64,000 bases of DNA from Mycobacterium sp. GTDB taxonomy: Bacteria; Actinomycetota; Actinomycetes; Mycobacteriales; Mycobacteriaceae. The notes under the pieces are model-generated. The model saw nothing but the letters and a program-made list of their open reading frames with translations, did not search any database and was not told the DNA's origin. How positions within the stretch are numbered: the first letter of the stretch is position 1; each line of letters opens with the position of its first letter. The DNA lies in NCBI RefSeq assembly GCF_002863225.1, contig NZ_PKEK01000041.1, positions 124,001 to 188,000 on the forward strand, written 5' to 3'. The position numbers and the translations under genes were made by a program. Positions 18,290 to 28,775 of this stretch are shown piece after piece.

Positions 18290-19399
18290 TTACAGGGTGA
18301 CGACTTCGTATTCGTTGACCTGGTCGATCAGTGCGTGCAGCTGATCCTGCGACGACCCCAGGGTGTGATCGATCGCGGTGAGCCGCGCCGCATAGTGGCC
18401 GACCGGGTACTCGTTGGTCATCCCGATACCGCCGTGCAGCTGGATCGCCTCCTGGCTGATGTGGCGTCCCGACCGACCGATCTGCAGCTTGGCGCGTGCG
18501 GCGATCACCGGATCGAGATTGCCGTTGGCAACGGACACGCCGGCGTAGAGGTTCATGCTGCGCGCCAACTCCAGCGACACGTACATGTCGGCGGCCCGCT
18601 GGGTCAACGTCTGGAACGTGTTCAGGGTGACGCCAAACTGCTTGCGCTGCTTGAGATAATCGGTCGTCAACCGCAACGCTTCCTCCATGGCACCGACCGC
18701 CTCCGCGCATAGCGCGGACTGGATGCGCACGACGCCGTTGCTGATGGCCTGCGACGCGTCGACCGCATCGCCGAGCGGTTCGCCCGCCGCGTTGTCGAGG
18801 TCGATCTGCGCGCCGCGTAGACCGTCGAAGGTGCGGTACGGGTGGCGGGTGACGGCATCACCGTCGACCAGGAACAGGCCTACACCGCCGTCGGGCAGCT
18901 TCGCGCTGACGATCAGGGTGTCGGCCGAGTCGCCGGCCAGTACCGGGTTCTTCTTCCCGGAAAGAACCCATGAATCTCCTTGCTGCACAGCCGTCGTCGC
19001 GACCTTGTCGTGCGACGTGCCGCGGGCGCCGGGCTCCAGGTGTGCGAATGCGAGCAGCCGCTCTCCCTCGGCGACCTCCGCGAGGAGTTCCTTCTGGGCG
19101 TCGGTGCCGATCTCGGCGACGATCGCGCCGGGTCCGAGCGCGGCGTGTATGACGGGTTCGGGCGCCAGCCGCCGACCGATTTCGGTGAGCACGGTGATCA
19201 CTTCCAGCTGCCCGGATTCGTCGGGGTCGAATCCCAGTCCGAGGATGCCGGTTTCGGCCAGTTGCTTCCACACTTCCCGGCTCCAGCCCAGCTCGGATTC
19301 GACGGCTTTGAGGCGGCTCTCGACGTCGTAGCTCCGCGACAGCAGCTCACGGGTGGTGTCGCGAAGCAGCGTCTGCTCTTCACTCAGTTGAAAGTCCAT
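18290..19399 (-). CDS. Acyl-CoA dehydrogenase, non-catalytic partner subunit (FadE)
   Basis: A 369-residue acyl-CoA dehydrogenase with N-terminal helical, middle beta and C-terminal helical domains (C-terminal signature QLHGGIGMTNEYPVGHYAARL). It begins MDFQLSEEQTLLRDTTRELL. No residue stands clearly in the place of the usual catalytic Glu, whereas the adjacent upstream gene has one, so the two probably form an alpha2beta2 FadE heterotetramer as FadE26-FadE27 do in sterol side-chain oxidation. Only 13 nt separate the genes. Start ATG 19399 has GCAGGAAC upstream. The substrate is unknown; I do not assign a FadE number. Confidence 0.85.
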   Translation of the reverse strand: MDFQLSEEQTLLRDTTRELLSRSYDVESRLKAVESELGWSREVWKQLAETGILGLGFDPDESGQLEVITVLTEIGRRLAPEPVIHAALGPGAIVAEIGTDAQKELLAEVAEGERLLAFAHLEPGARGTSHDKVATTAVQQGDSWVLSGKKNPVLAGDSADTLIVSAKLPDGGVGLFLVDGDAVTRHPYRTFDGLRGAQIDLDNAAGEPLGDAVDASQAISNGVVRIQSALCAEAVGAMEEALRLTTDYLKQRKQFGVTLNTFQTLTQRAADMYVSLELARSMNLYAGVSVANGNLDPVIAARAKLQIGRSGRHISQEAIQLHGGIGMTNEYPVGHYAARLTAIDHTLGSSQDQLHALIDQVNEYEVVTL

Positions 19400-19412
19400 G
19401 TCAGTTCCTGCC

Positions 19413-20573
<1,161 letters not shown>

Positions 20574-20753
20574 GGCAGTCTCCTCTAGCTGGGTCGGTCG
20601 TACCTGTGTTGCACGTTATCCGCCTGTTCAACCAACCAGTCAGGCGGCTCGACGCTGAATCGTTCATGCACAGTCGCGCGTTGATCCACAGCGGAGCCGT
20701 GACGGGCGTTCTCACAGCGCCGCGACGGTGGCCGGCGGCCCTACCGTCGCCGC

Positions 20754-21587
20754 ATGCGAACAGAACTGCCTGCCGAACGACTGCACCGGCGACTCGGCGC
20801 CCAACCGAGCTCGGAGGCGCGGTCTGAGCATGACGCCGAGGGCGGCGACGATGCCGACAGCGACCCGAACTCGCTGCTGCCGCGCTGGCTGCCAGAAGGC
20901 GCGACCCAGGACGGCAGCTGGTTGGCCAAGGTCCGCGCCGATCCCGGCCGCGCCGGTGCCGTCGCGCTGGCCGCGGTCGCGGCGGTGGCCGTGCTCATCA
21001 CCATCTTCACGTTGATGCGCGAAGACCGCGCACCGGTGGCATCGGCCAAGCTGCCGCCCGTCGACATGGCGGCGACGGCGAGCCGAAGCCAGAGCCCGGC
21101 TGCGCACCCGAACCAGCCGGTGGTGGTCAGCGTGGTCGGCCTGGTACACACCCCGGGGCTCGTCACGTTGGCGCCGGGGGCGCGGATCGCCGACGCGCTG
21201 AAGGCGGCCGGCGGCACGACCGACGGCGCCGACACCATCGGGCTCAACATGGCCCGCCAGGTCGACGACGGCGAGCAGATCGTGGTCGGCATCGCGCCGG
21301 TCAAAGGGCAACCCACCGTGTTGGGAAGTTCGGTGAGTCCGGGTTCGGCCACGCCTGGTCCGACCAGTTCGGCGGCCAGCCCCGCCAAGGGTGGGCAGGT
21401 GGTCAATCTCAACACCGCCACCGCCGAGCAGTTGGACACTCTGCCCGGTGTGGGGCCGGTGATGGCGAAGGCGATCGTGGCGTGGCGCCAGGCGCACGGG
21501 AAGTTCACCAGCGTCGACCAGTTGGGTGAGGTGGACGGTATCGGCCCGGGCCGGCTGGAGAAGCTTCGTCCACTGGTTCGTGTCTGA
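20754..21587 (+). CDS. comEA: ComEA-like DNA-binding protein
   Basis: A 277-residue membrane-anchored protein: cytoplasmic N-terminal segment, one membrane helix at about 65-87, an SLBB domain at about 123-185 (VVVSVVGLVHTPGLVTL), then a helix-hairpin-helix DNA-binding domain at the C-terminus (VNLNTATAEQLDTLPGVGPV). In competent bacteria ComEA receives double-stranded DNA for the ComEC channel. Mycobacteria keep comEA-comEC but are not known for natural competence in this form, so the present role is open. It is followed 5 nt later by comEC, as in M. tuberculosis Rv2415c-Rv2414c. Confidence 0.9.
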   Translation: MRTELPAERLHRRLGAQPSSEARSEHDAEGGDDADSDPNSLLPRWLPEGATQDGSWLAKVRADPGRAGAVALAAVAAVAVLITIFTLMREDRAPVASAKLPPVDMAATASRSQSPAAHPNQPVVVSVVGLVHTPGLVTLAPGARIADALKAAGGTTDGADTIGLNMARQVDDGEQIVVGIAPVKGQPTVLGSSVSPGSATPGPTSSAASPAKGGQVVNLNTATAEQLDTLPGVGPVMAKAIVAWRQAHGKFTSVDQLGEVDGIGPGRLEKLRPLVRV

Positions 21588-21592
21588 GTCCG

Positions 21593-23152
21593 GTGGCGCA
21601 GCCAGTCGGCGCCGATCCCGCGGTTGCGCCGCTGGACGCGCGGCTGGTGCCGGCGGCGCTGACCAGTTGGGCAGTCACCGGCACAGGGATCATCTGGCCG
21701 GTCGGCGCGATCCTGGGGGTGGCCTGCCTGGCGGCCGGCGCGGCCGGATTGTTGCTCTGGCGCTTCGGGCCCCGACGTCGCGGGGCGCGGGCCATCGGCG
21801 CCGGTGTGGTCGCCGCTGGAATGGTCGGCGCGGGCTTCGGATTCGCGATTGCGCTGCGTGCCAACGCCGTTGCGCATCACCCGATTGCGGCAGCGTTCGG
21901 CACCAGCGGCGAGGTGACGGTCACGCCGACCGAGAGCGCAGTGTCGGTAGGTCAGGGTCGGTTGTTGTTCCGGGCCAGCCTGCGGCAGTTCGGCGACGAC
22001 CAGATATCCGGGCGCACAGTGGTTTTCGCACAGGCACGTGACTTCGGCGCGGTGATGGCCGGTCAGCCGATGCGGTTTCGCGCGCGGATCAGCGCGCCGA
22101 CTCGCCGAGACCTGAGCGTCGCGGTCATCACCGCGATCGGCGCACCGACGGTGGGCCGTGCTGGGCCGTTGAACCGTGCCGCGTACGCGGTGCGCGCCGG
22201 GTTCGCGGCCTCGGCCGATCGCGTGTTGCCCGCGGACCAGGCGGCGATGCTGCCCGCGCTGGTGCTCGGCGACATGTCGACGGTCACCCCGGTGACCGGT
22301 CGAGAGTTCCGCACGGCGGGTCTGACTCATCTGACCGCGGTGTCCGGCGCCAACGTGACGATCGTCTGCGGCGCCGTGTTGTTCTCGGCGCGGCTGGTCG
22401 GCCCGCGAGCCGCGGTCGGGCTGGCCGGGCTGGCGCTGGTGCTGTTCGTCATCGTGGTTCAGCCCTCGGCCAGCGTGCTGCGGGCGGCGGTGATGGGCGC
22501 GATCGCGCTGGTCGGTGTGCTGTCATCGCGGCGCCGCCAAGCGATCCCGGCGCTTGCGGCCACCGTGCTCGTGTTGATGGTGATCACTCCACAATTGGCG
22601 GTGGATGTGGGGCTGGCCCTGTCGGTGGTGGCGACGGCCGCGCTGGTGGTGATCGCGCCGATCTGGTCGCGACGGCTGGTGGCGTCGGGTTGGCCCAAGC
22701 CGGTGGCGGACGCCGTCTGCGTGGCGTGCGCGGCCCAGTTGGTGACGGCTCCGTTGATCGCCGGCATCTCCGGCAGGTTCAGCGTGGTGTCCGCCGCGGC
22801 CAATCTTGCGGTGGCGGTGCTGGTCGCACCGATCACGGTGCTGGGGACCGCGGCGGCAGCGCTGTGCCTGCTCTGGCCGGTTGGAGCGCAGGTGCTGATC
22901 CGGTTCACCGGGCCTGAGGTGTGGTGGCTACTGCGAATCGCGCACTGGGCCGCGAATGTGCCTGGCGCGAGTGTGCCTGTGCCGCCTGGGCTTTCCGGAG
23001 TGTTGACCGTTGGGGCCGGTGGACTGTTGACGGTTCTGCTGTGGCGATGGGCGTGGTTCCGGGCCGCGATGGCGCTGGCGGCATGTGCGCTGCTGGCATG
23101 GTCGTTGTCTGGTCTGCTGGCGGGGGCCGGGGGACCTGTCGGCCGAACATGA
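21593..23152 (+). CDS. comEC: ComEC/Rec2-like DNA channel, short form
   Basis: A 519-residue polytopic membrane protein with an N-terminal DUF4131-like region and the ComEC competence core (AGLTHLTAVSGANVTIV at about 242-258, followed by many helices). The full-length Bacillus type is over 750 residues and ends in a metallo-beta-lactamase-like nuclease domain; here the protein stops after the last membrane helices, so that domain is absent. GTG start at 21593, 5 nt after comEA. It sits 12 nt before holA. Mycobacterial ComEC proteins of this length seem normal, so I do not call it truncated by mutation. Confidence 0.88.
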   Translation: MAQPVGADPAVAPLDARLVPAALTSWAVTGTGIIWPVGAILGVACLAAGAAGLLLWRFGPRRRGARAIGAGVVAAGMVGAGFGFAIALRANAVAHHPIAAAFGTSGEVTVTPTESAVSVGQGRLLFRASLRQFGDDQISGRTVVFAQARDFGAVMAGQPMRFRARISAPTRRDLSVAVITAIGAPTVGRAGPLNRAAYAVRAGFAASADRVLPADQAAMLPALVLGDMSTVTPVTGREFRTAGLTHLTAVSGANVTIVCGAVLFSARLVGPRAAVGLAGLALVLFVIVVQPSASVLRAAVMGAIALVGVLSSRRRQAIPALAATVLVLMVITPQLAVDVGLALSVVATAALVVIAPIWSRRLVASGWPKPVADAVCVACAAQLVTAPLIAGISGRFSVVSAAANLAVAVLVAPITVLGTAAAALCLLWPVGAQVLIRFTGPEVWWLLRIAHWAANVPGASVPVPPGLSGVLTVGAGGLLTVLLWRWAWFRAAMALAACALLAWSLSGLLAGAGGPVGRT

Positions 23153-23164
23153 CACGATCAACCG

Positions 23165-24127
23165 GTGAGCCAGCAGGGGTCGGCGGTGCATCTCGTCCTG
23201 GGAGATGAGGCGCTGCTGGTCGAGCGGGCGGTCGCGGCGGTGCTGCGAACCGCGCGCAAGCGTGCCGGCACCGACGATGTGCCGGTCGACCGGGTGCGGG
23301 CCGGGGATGTCGGCGTCTACGAACTCGCCGAGCTGCTGAGCCCGTCGCTGTTCGCCGACGAGCGCGTCGTCGTGCTGGAGTCCGCCGGCGAGGCCGGCAA
23401 AGACGCCGCGGAATTGATCGCCAAGGCTGCCGCCGATGTGCCGGCGGGCACCGAACTGGTCGTCGTGCATTCCGGCGGCGGCCGCGCCAAGGCGTTGGTC
23501 GGTCAGCTGCAGAAGCTAGGTGCAGAAACCCACCCCTGCGCGCGAATCACCAAGGCCGGCGAGCGATTCGACTTCGTCCGTAGAGAATTTCGCGCGCTCA
23601 AAGTCAAGGTCGACGACGACACGCTCACTGCCCTGCTCGACGCGGTCGGCTCCGATGTGCGCGAATTGGCTTCGGCGTGTTCACAATTGGTCGCCGACAC
23701 GGGTGGCAACGTCGACGTGGCCGCGGTGCGGCGCTATCACCACGGCAAGGCCGAGGTGAAAGGGTTCGACATCGCCGACAAGGCGGTGATGGGCGATGTC
23801 GAGGGCGCGGTCGAGTCGCTGCGCTGGGCGATGCTGCGCGGCGAGCCGCACGTGGTGCTCGCCGATGCGCTCGCCGAAGCCGTGCACAGCATCGGCCGGG
23901 TCGGGTCGCTGTCTGGCGATCCCTATCGGCTGGCGTCGGAGCTGGGGATGCCGCCTTGGCGAGTGCAGAAGGCGCAGAAGCAGGCGCGGCGCTGGTCCCG
24001 CGATCAGGTGGCGGACGCGATGCGGCTGGTGGCGGCGCTGAACGCCGACGTCAAAGGGGCAGCGGCGGATGCGGATTACGCGTTGGAAGCCGCAGTGCGG
24101 AAAGTCGCGGAGCTGGTCGCCGATTGA
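23165..24127 (+). CDS. holA: DNA polymerase III subunit delta
   Basis: A 320-residue clamp-loader delta subunit. It begins [25 protein letters not shown], a typical HolA N-terminus, and ends in the alpha-helical collar domain ([20 protein letters not shown]). Delta opens the beta sliding clamp within the DnaX clamp-loader complex. The gene is collinear with Rv2413c and follows comEC by 12 nt. Its stop codon lies inside the first copy of a 55-bp tandem repeat that fills the space to the convergent rpsT. Confidence 0.92.
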   Translation: MSQQGSAVHLVLGDEALLVERAVAAVLRTARKRAGTDDVPVDRVRAGDVGVYELAELLSPSLFADERVVVLESAGEAGKDAAELIAKAAADVPAGTELVVVHSGGGRAKALVGQLQKLGAETHPCARITKAGERFDFVRREFRALKVKVDDDTLTALLDAVGSDVRELASACSQLVADTGGNVDVAAVRRYHHGKAEVKGFDIADKAVMGDVEGAVESLRWAMLRGEPHVVLADALAEAVHSIGRVGSLSGDPYRLASELGMPPWRVQKAQKQARRWSRDQVADAMRLVAALNADVKGAAADADYALEAAVRKVAELVAD

Positions 24128-24262
24128 CGATGCGGGCCGGGACGGCCCGAGGAGGAGACGGCGGTTCGGGCGGCGCGATTGACGATGCGGGCCGGGACGG
24201 CCCGAGGAGGAGACGGCGGTTCGGGCGGCGCGATTGACGATGCGGGCCTGACGGCCCGAAGG
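24121..24262. repeat. 55-bp tandem repeat (2.5 copies) between holA and rpsT
   Basis: Units begin at 24121, 24176 and 24231. The first two are identical over 55 bp and the third is a 30-bp partial with small changes. Each unit holds the holA-type end CGATTGACGATG and a GC hairpin GGGCC-GGGAC-GGCCC, so the array repeats a gene end plus terminator stem. It probably terminates both convergent genes. It looks like a recent tandem duplication and could be a variable-number locus. Confidence 0.9.
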
Positions 24263-24263
24263 T

Positions 24264-24530
24264 CTACTGCGCGAGCTTGTTCAGTGCGTGGGCCAGTGCC
24301 GACTTCTTGTTGGCCGCCTGGTTCTTGTGGATGACGCCCTTGCTGGCAGCCTTGTCCAGCTTGCGGTTCGTCGACACCAACAGCTCGGCTGCCTTGTCCT
24401 TCTCGCCGGCCTCGGCGGCCTCGCGGAATGCGCGGACAGCCGTGCGAAGCGACGACTTCACCGACTTGTTGCGCAGGCGTGCGCGCTCGTTGGTGCGGTT
24501 GCGCTTCTGCTGCGACTTGATGTTGGCCAC
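24264..24530 (-). CDS. rpsT: 30S ribosomal protein S20
   Basis: An 88-residue basic protein beginning (GTG)[20 protein letters not shown], the standard S20 N-terminus, and ending [10 protein letters not shown]20 binds 16S rRNA early in 30S assembly. It is transcribed against holA, as in M. tuberculosis, where Rv2412 faces Rv2413c. Confidence 0.97.
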   Translation of the reverse strand: MANIKSQQKRNRTNERARLRNKSVKSSLRTAVRAFREAAEAGEKDKAAELLVSTNRKLDKAASKGVIHKNQAANKKSALAHALNKLAQ

Positions 24531-24677
24531 GCGTAATTCCTCTTCAAATATCAGCGGCTGGTTCTGTCACGGGTCTGCCGGAGCGTACTGACGCTTAGGC
24601 GGCGACTGCTCAGGGTATCAGTCCCGGATGCTTTCTCCCAAAGTCAAGAACCTGGCCCTGCGGAGTGTGACGATCTG

Positions 24678-26399
24678 ATGCAGCATGGCAGCGTGGCCAA
24701 CCGACCCGTTTCCGCAGAGACCAAGCGGCAGCAGCAGAGTAAGTCGCAGCAGCAGTCGCAGACATTCGAGCAAATTTTCGATGGCTATAACGCCGTCAAC
24801 GGCTACTCCGAAGCCTTCGACGAGATGTTCGACGGGCACGGCAACGTCCGCGGCCCCTACAAGGGCATCTACAAAGAGCTGGCGCCCTCCAGCGCCGACG
24901 ATCTCGACGACCGCGCCGAAGCGCTGAGCCGGGCGTTCGTCGACCAGGGCATCACGTTCTCGTTGTCCGGTCAGGAGCGCCCGTTCCCGCTCGACCAAGT
25001 GCCCCGCGTCATCTCCGCCGCCGAGTGGTCCAAGCTCGAGCGTGGCCTGGTCCAGCGCGTCAAAGCCCTCGAGGCCTACCTCGACGACATCTACGGCGAC
25101 CAGGAGATTCTGCGCGACGGCGTCATCCCGCGCCGTCTGATCACCTCCTGCGAGCATTTTCACCGTCAGGCCGTCGGGATCATGCCGCCCAACGGCGTGC
25201 GGATCCACGTCGCCGGCATCGACCTGATCAAAGACGAGAAGGGCATCTGGCGGGTGCTCGAGGACAACCTGCGTTCGCCGTCGGGGGTCTCGTATGTGAT
25301 GGAGAACCGGCGCACGATGGCGAGGGTCTTCCCGAACCTCTTTGCCAGCCACCGGGTCCGGGCCGTCGACGACTACGCCTCTCACCTGCTTCGGGCGTTG
25401 CGGAATTCCGCGGCCACCAACGAAGCGGACCCGACGGTCGTGGTGCTCACGCCGGGTGTCTACAACTCCGCCTACTTCGAGCACTCGCTGCTGGCCCGCC
25501 AGATGGGCGTCGAACTGGTCGAAGGCCGCGACCTGTTCTGTCGCGACAATCAGGTCTACATGCGGACCACGGAGGGTGAGCAGCAGGTCGACGTCATCTA
25601 CCGGCGTATCGACGACGTCTACCTGGACCCGATGCAGTTCAAGCCGGACTCGGTACTGGGCGTCGCGGGCCTGCTCAACGCCGCACGGGCCGGCAACGTC
25701 GTGATCTCCAGCGCCGTCGGCAACGGGGTGGGTGACGACAAACTCGTCTACACGTATCTCCCGACGATCATCGAGTACTACCTGGGCGAGAAGCCGCTAC
25801 TGGCGAACGTGGACACCTATCGGTGCTGGTTGGACGACGAGCGCGAGGAGGTGCTCGACCGGGTTGCGGAATTGGTGATCAAGCCCGTCGAGGGCTCGGG
25901 TGGCTACGGCATCGTCTTCGGCCCGGAAGCGTCGAACAAGGAACTCAACGCGATCAGCAAGAGCATCCGCGACGACCCGCGTGGCTGGATCGCTCAGCCG
26001 ATGATGCAGCTGTCGACGGTCCCCACCCAGATCGGCGACACCCTCACGCCGCGCTACGTCGACCTGCGCCCGTTCATCGTCAACGACGGCGACGAGATCT
26101 GGGCGCTGCCCGGTGGGCTGACCCGGGTGGCGCTGGTCGAGGGGTCCCGGGTGGTCAACTCCAGCCAGGGCGGAGGGTCCAAGGACACCTGGGTGCTGGC
26201 CTCGCGCACCTCGGTGGCCGACCGCGAACTCGGGGCCGCCGAAGTGGTCAAGGCGCTACCCAGCCCGGCCACCGCCGAGGACGAAGCCAAGACGGAGAAG
26301 GCGTCGACTCAGCAGAGTCAGCGGCAGTCCCAGATGAAGGCCGGTCCGGCAGCGCAACCGGGCCAGCAGCAACAACAACGGCAGGCGGTGATTCGCTGA
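24678..26399 (+). CDS. Circularly permuted ATP-grasp protein (Rv2411c-like)
   Basis: A 573-residue member of the circularly permuted ATP-grasp family (DUF404/DUF407). Recognisable parts are VRIHVAGIDLIKDEKG with VLEDNLRSPSGVSY, and the Gly-rich KPVEGSGGYGIVFGP near 408-422. The ends are unusual: Gln-rich N-terminal (about 18-27) and C-terminal (last 35 residues) tails. Family members occur with alpha-E and transglutaminase-like proteins in a widespread operon and are predicted to make a peptide-like bond in a modification that is still undefined. The stop overlaps the next start (TGATG), so the three genes are translationally coupled. Confidence 0.88.
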   Translation: MQHGSVANRPVSAETKRQQQSKSQQQSQTFEQIFDGYNAVNGYSEAFDEMFDGHGNVRGPYKGIYKELAPSSADDLDDRAEALSRAFVDQGITFSLSGQERPFPLDQVPRVISAAEWSKLERGLVQRVKALEAYLDDIYGDQEILRDGVIPRRLITSCEHFHRQAVGIMPPNGVRIHVAGIDLIKDEKGIWRVLEDNLRSPSGVSYVMENRRTMARVFPNLFASHRVRAVDDYASHLLRALRNSAATNEADPTVVVLTPGVYNSAYFEHSLLARQMGVELVEGRDLFCRDNQVYMRTTEGEQQVDVIYRRIDDVYLDPMQFKPDSVLGVAGLLNAARAGNVVISSAVGNGVGDDKLVYTYLPTIIEYYLGEKPLLANVDTYRCWLDDEREEVLDRVAELVIKPVEGSGGYGIVFGPEASNKELNAISKSIRDDPRGWIAQPMMQLSTVPTQIGDTLTPRYVDLRPFIVNDGDEIWALPGGLTRVALVEGSRVVNSSQGGGSKDTWVLASRTSVADRELGAAEVVKALPSPATAEDEAKTEKASTQQSQRQSQMKAGPAAQPGQQQQQRQAVIR

Positions 26400-27379
26400 T
26401 GCTCGCGCGCAACGCGGAAGCGCTGTACTGGATCGGTCGCTATGTCGAACGCGCCGACCAAACGGCACGGATTCTCGACGTCACTGTGCACCAGCTGCTG
26501 GAGGACTCCAGCGTCGACCCTGACCACACCTCACGAGTGTTGTTGCAGGTGCTCGGAATTGAAGAGCCGGACAACGAACTCAACTTGTGGTCGCTGACCG
26601 ACGTGGTCGCATTCCGGCGCAACACACTCGGTGGTGGGAGCTCGATCGTCGACGCCATTTCGGCAGCGCGCGAGAACGCCCGGTCTGCCCGAGAGGTGAC
26701 CTCGACCGAGGTCTGGGAGTGCCTCAATACCACCTACAATGCGCTGGGCGAACGCGAGCGTGCCGCCAAACGTCTTGGGCCGCATGAGTTTTTGTCGTTC
26801 ATCGAGGGCCGCGCGGCGATGTTCGCGGGGCTGGCCGATTCGACGCTGTCTCGCGACGACGGTTACCGCTTCTTGATGCTCGGCCGGGCGATCGAGCGCG
26901 TGGACATGACCGTGCGCATGTTGCTGTCTCGAGTCGGCGACAGCGCGGCGTCCCCGGCGTGGGTGACCGTGCTGCGATCCGCGGGCGCCCACGACACCTA
27001 CCTGCGCACTCATCGCGGTGTGCTGGACGCCAATCGGGTCGTCGAGTTCATTCTGCTCGACCGGCGTTTCCCGCGGTCGATCTTCTACTCGCTGAAGATG
27101 GCCGAGCATCACCTCGACGAGTTGTTGCGCGACTCCTACAACAGTGTCGGCACCATCTCCGAGGCACAGCGACTGCTGGGACGAGCCCGCAGCGAACTGG
27201 AATTCGTCCGGCCCGGTGTGCTGCTCGAATCGCTCGAGAAGCGACTGGCCGGGCTGCAGAAATCCTGTTTCGACGTAGGAGAAGCGTTGGCAGTGCAGTA
27301 CTTTCACGCGGTCCCGTGGGTTGCCTGGACTGATGCCGGCTACCGCGATCCCGCACCGGCCAAGCAGGGGAAGAACTGA
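26399..27379 (+). CDS. Alpha-E domain protein (Rv2410c-like)
   Basis: A 326-residue all-helical alpha-E (DUF403) protein beginning MLARNAEALYWIGRYVERAD, the normal N-terminus. The frame stays open for nearly 600 bp upstream inside the ATP-grasp gene, but the ATG at 26399 overlaps that gene's stop and gives the family length. It is the middle gene of the ATP-grasp / alpha-E / transglutaminase set. Its biochemical role is not established. Confidence 0.9.
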   Translation: MLARNAEALYWIGRYVERADQTARILDVTVHQLLEDSSVDPDHTSRVLLQVLGIEEPDNELNLWSLTDVVAFRRNTLGGGSSIVDAISAARENARSAREVTSTEVWECLNTTYNALGERERAAKRLGPHEFLSFIEGRAAMFAGLADSTLSRDDGYRFLMLGRAIERVDMTVRMLLSRVGDSAASPAWVTVLRSAGAHDTYLRTHRGVLDANRVVEFILLDRRFPRSIFYSLKMAEHHLDELLRDSYNSVGTISEAQRLLGRARSELEFVRPGVLLESLEKRLAGLQKSCFDVGEALAVQYFHAVPWVAWTDAGYRDPAPAKQGKN

Positions 27380-28218
27380 TGTGGCGTCAGCGTGTGTTGC
27401 ACGCGACCGGCTATGCGTATCCGTCTCCGGCGACCGCTTCGTACAACGAAGCCCGTCTGACCCCGAGATCGGACTCGCGACAGAACGTCGTCCTCAACCG
27501 GGTCGAAACCGTTCCGGCGACCAGGTCCTACCGCTACGTCGATTACTGGGGCACCGCGGTCACCGCGTTCGACCTGCACGCGCCGCACACCGAACTGACG
27601 GTGACGTCGGCGTCGGTGGTCGAGACTGAAAAGCCCGATCCGGTGGCCGAGGAGCTCACTTGGTCGGACCTCGGCCACGAGACCGTCGTGGACCGTTACG
27701 ACGAGTTCCTCACGCCCACCGAACACGCCCCGGCGAGCAAACGCGTTGCAGCCGTGGGCAAGAAGATCGCCAAGGAGCACTCGCCCGCCGATGCCGTGCT
27801 TGCCGCATCGGAGTGGGTGCGCAGCGAACTGGATTACGTGAAAGGCACGACGAGTGTGCATTCGTCCGGGCTGGACGCGTTGCGCGAGGGTAAGGGCGTC
27901 TGCCAAGACTTCGTCCACCTGTCGCTGATTTTGTTGCGCAGCATGAGAATTCCCGCACGCTACGTCTCTGGCTACTACCATCCCGATGTCGACGCGGTGA
28001 TCGGGGAGACGGTCGATGGGCAGAGCCATGCCTGGATTCAGGCCTGGACCGGCGGCTGGTGGGATCACGATCCGACCACCAACAGTGAGATCAACGAGCA
28101 GTACATCACCGTCGGTGCCGGACGTGACTACGCGGACGTGTCGCCGCTGAAAGGCATCTACTCCGGACAGGGCGCCACCGATCTCGACGTCGTCGTGGAG
28201 ATCACCCGATTGGCATAG
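27379..28218 (+). CDS. Transglutaminase-like cysteine protease/amidase (Rv2409c-like)
   Basis: A 279-residue protein with an N-terminal bacterial transglutaminase-like beta domain (LHATGYAYPSPATASYNEAR) and a catalytic core. The triad is visible as Cys in GKGVCQDFVH, His in GQSHAW and Asp in WWDHDPTTN. The ATG overlaps the previous stop (TGATG). No signal peptide is seen, so it probably works in the cytoplasm with its two operon partners. The reaction could be peptide hydrolysis or amide transfer. Confidence 0.9.
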   Translation: MWRQRVLHATGYAYPSPATASYNEARLTPRSDSRQNVVLNRVETVPATRSYRYVDYWGTAVTAFDLHAPHTELTVTSASVVETEKPDPVAEELTWSDLGHETVVDRYDEFLTPTEHAPASKRVAAVGKKIAKEHSPADAVLAASEWVRSELDYVKGTTSVHSSGLDALREGKGVCQDFVHLSLILLRSMRIPARYVSGYYHPDVDAVIGETVDGQSHAWIQAWTGGWWDHDPTTNSEINEQYITVGAGRDYADVSPLKGIYSGQGATDLDVVVEITRLA

Positions 28219-28345
28219 CCCGCTGCTGACGTCCCCGCCGCGCGCGCGTCAGTCGGCTGTTTACCCGATCTTTGCTAGTTACTTACGAGTCGGCCGTTCG
28301 CGCCGTAGCCTGGGTGTGAAGCTGGTCACACTGACGGGAGGCTCG

Positions 28346-28774
28346 ATGCGAATTGCAGATGTGTTGCGCGGCAAAGGCGGCGCGGTAGTGACGATCAACC
28401 CCGATGCCACGGTTGCGGAACTGCTCGCAGGGCTCGCCGAGCACAACATCGGCGCCATGGTGGTGGCCGCCTCCGACGGCGTCAAGGGCATCGTTTCCGA
28501 ACGTGACGTGGTGCGACAGCTCCACAATCACGGGGCGTCGGTGCTGTCGCGGGCGGTGGAGAACATCATGACCGCCGTCGTCTCGACATGTACCAAGGAG
28601 GACACCGTCGACAGCCTCACGCTGCTGATGACCGAGAACCGGGTGCGGCACGTGCCGGTATTGGAAGACGGCAAGCTGGTCGGCATCGTGAGCATCGGCG
28701 ACGTGGTCAAGACGCGTATGCAGGAGCTGGAAAGCGAGCACGAGCAGCTGCAGTCCTACATCACCCAGGGCTAG
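28346..28774 (+). CDS. CBS-domain protein (Rv2406c-like)
   Basis: A 142-residue protein made of two CBS domains (a Bateman module) and little else, starting MRIADVLRGKGGAVVTINPD. CBS pairs bind adenine nucleotides and act as energy or ligand sensors. The ATG at 28346 is preceded by GGGAGG; a GTG 10 codons upstream is less likely. It ends 1 nt before the convergent PemK-like gene, with no terminator between them. Confidence 0.9.
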   Translation: MRIADVLRGKGGAVVTINPDATVAELLAGLAEHNIGAMVVAASDGVKGIVSERDVVRQLHNHGASVLSRAVENIMTAVVSTCTKEDTVDSLTLLMTENRVRHVPVLEDGKLVGIVSIGDVVKTRMQELESEHEQLQSYITQG

Positions 28775-28775
28775 C

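Noticed and set aside
17859-18710. Longer 283-codon version of the PPOX protein
   Set aside because: The extra 143 codons overlap the acyl-CoA dehydrogenase gene and do not look like protein; MADLTPE at 18281 is the natural start.
24121-24262. CRISPR array
   Set aside because: The 55-bp units abut with no spacers and no cas genes are present; this is a tandem duplication.
25823-26398. Upstream extension of the alpha-E protein
   Set aside because: It lies in another frame of the ATP-grasp gene and is Arg/Gly/Ala-rich; the ATG at 26399 gives the family N-terminus.
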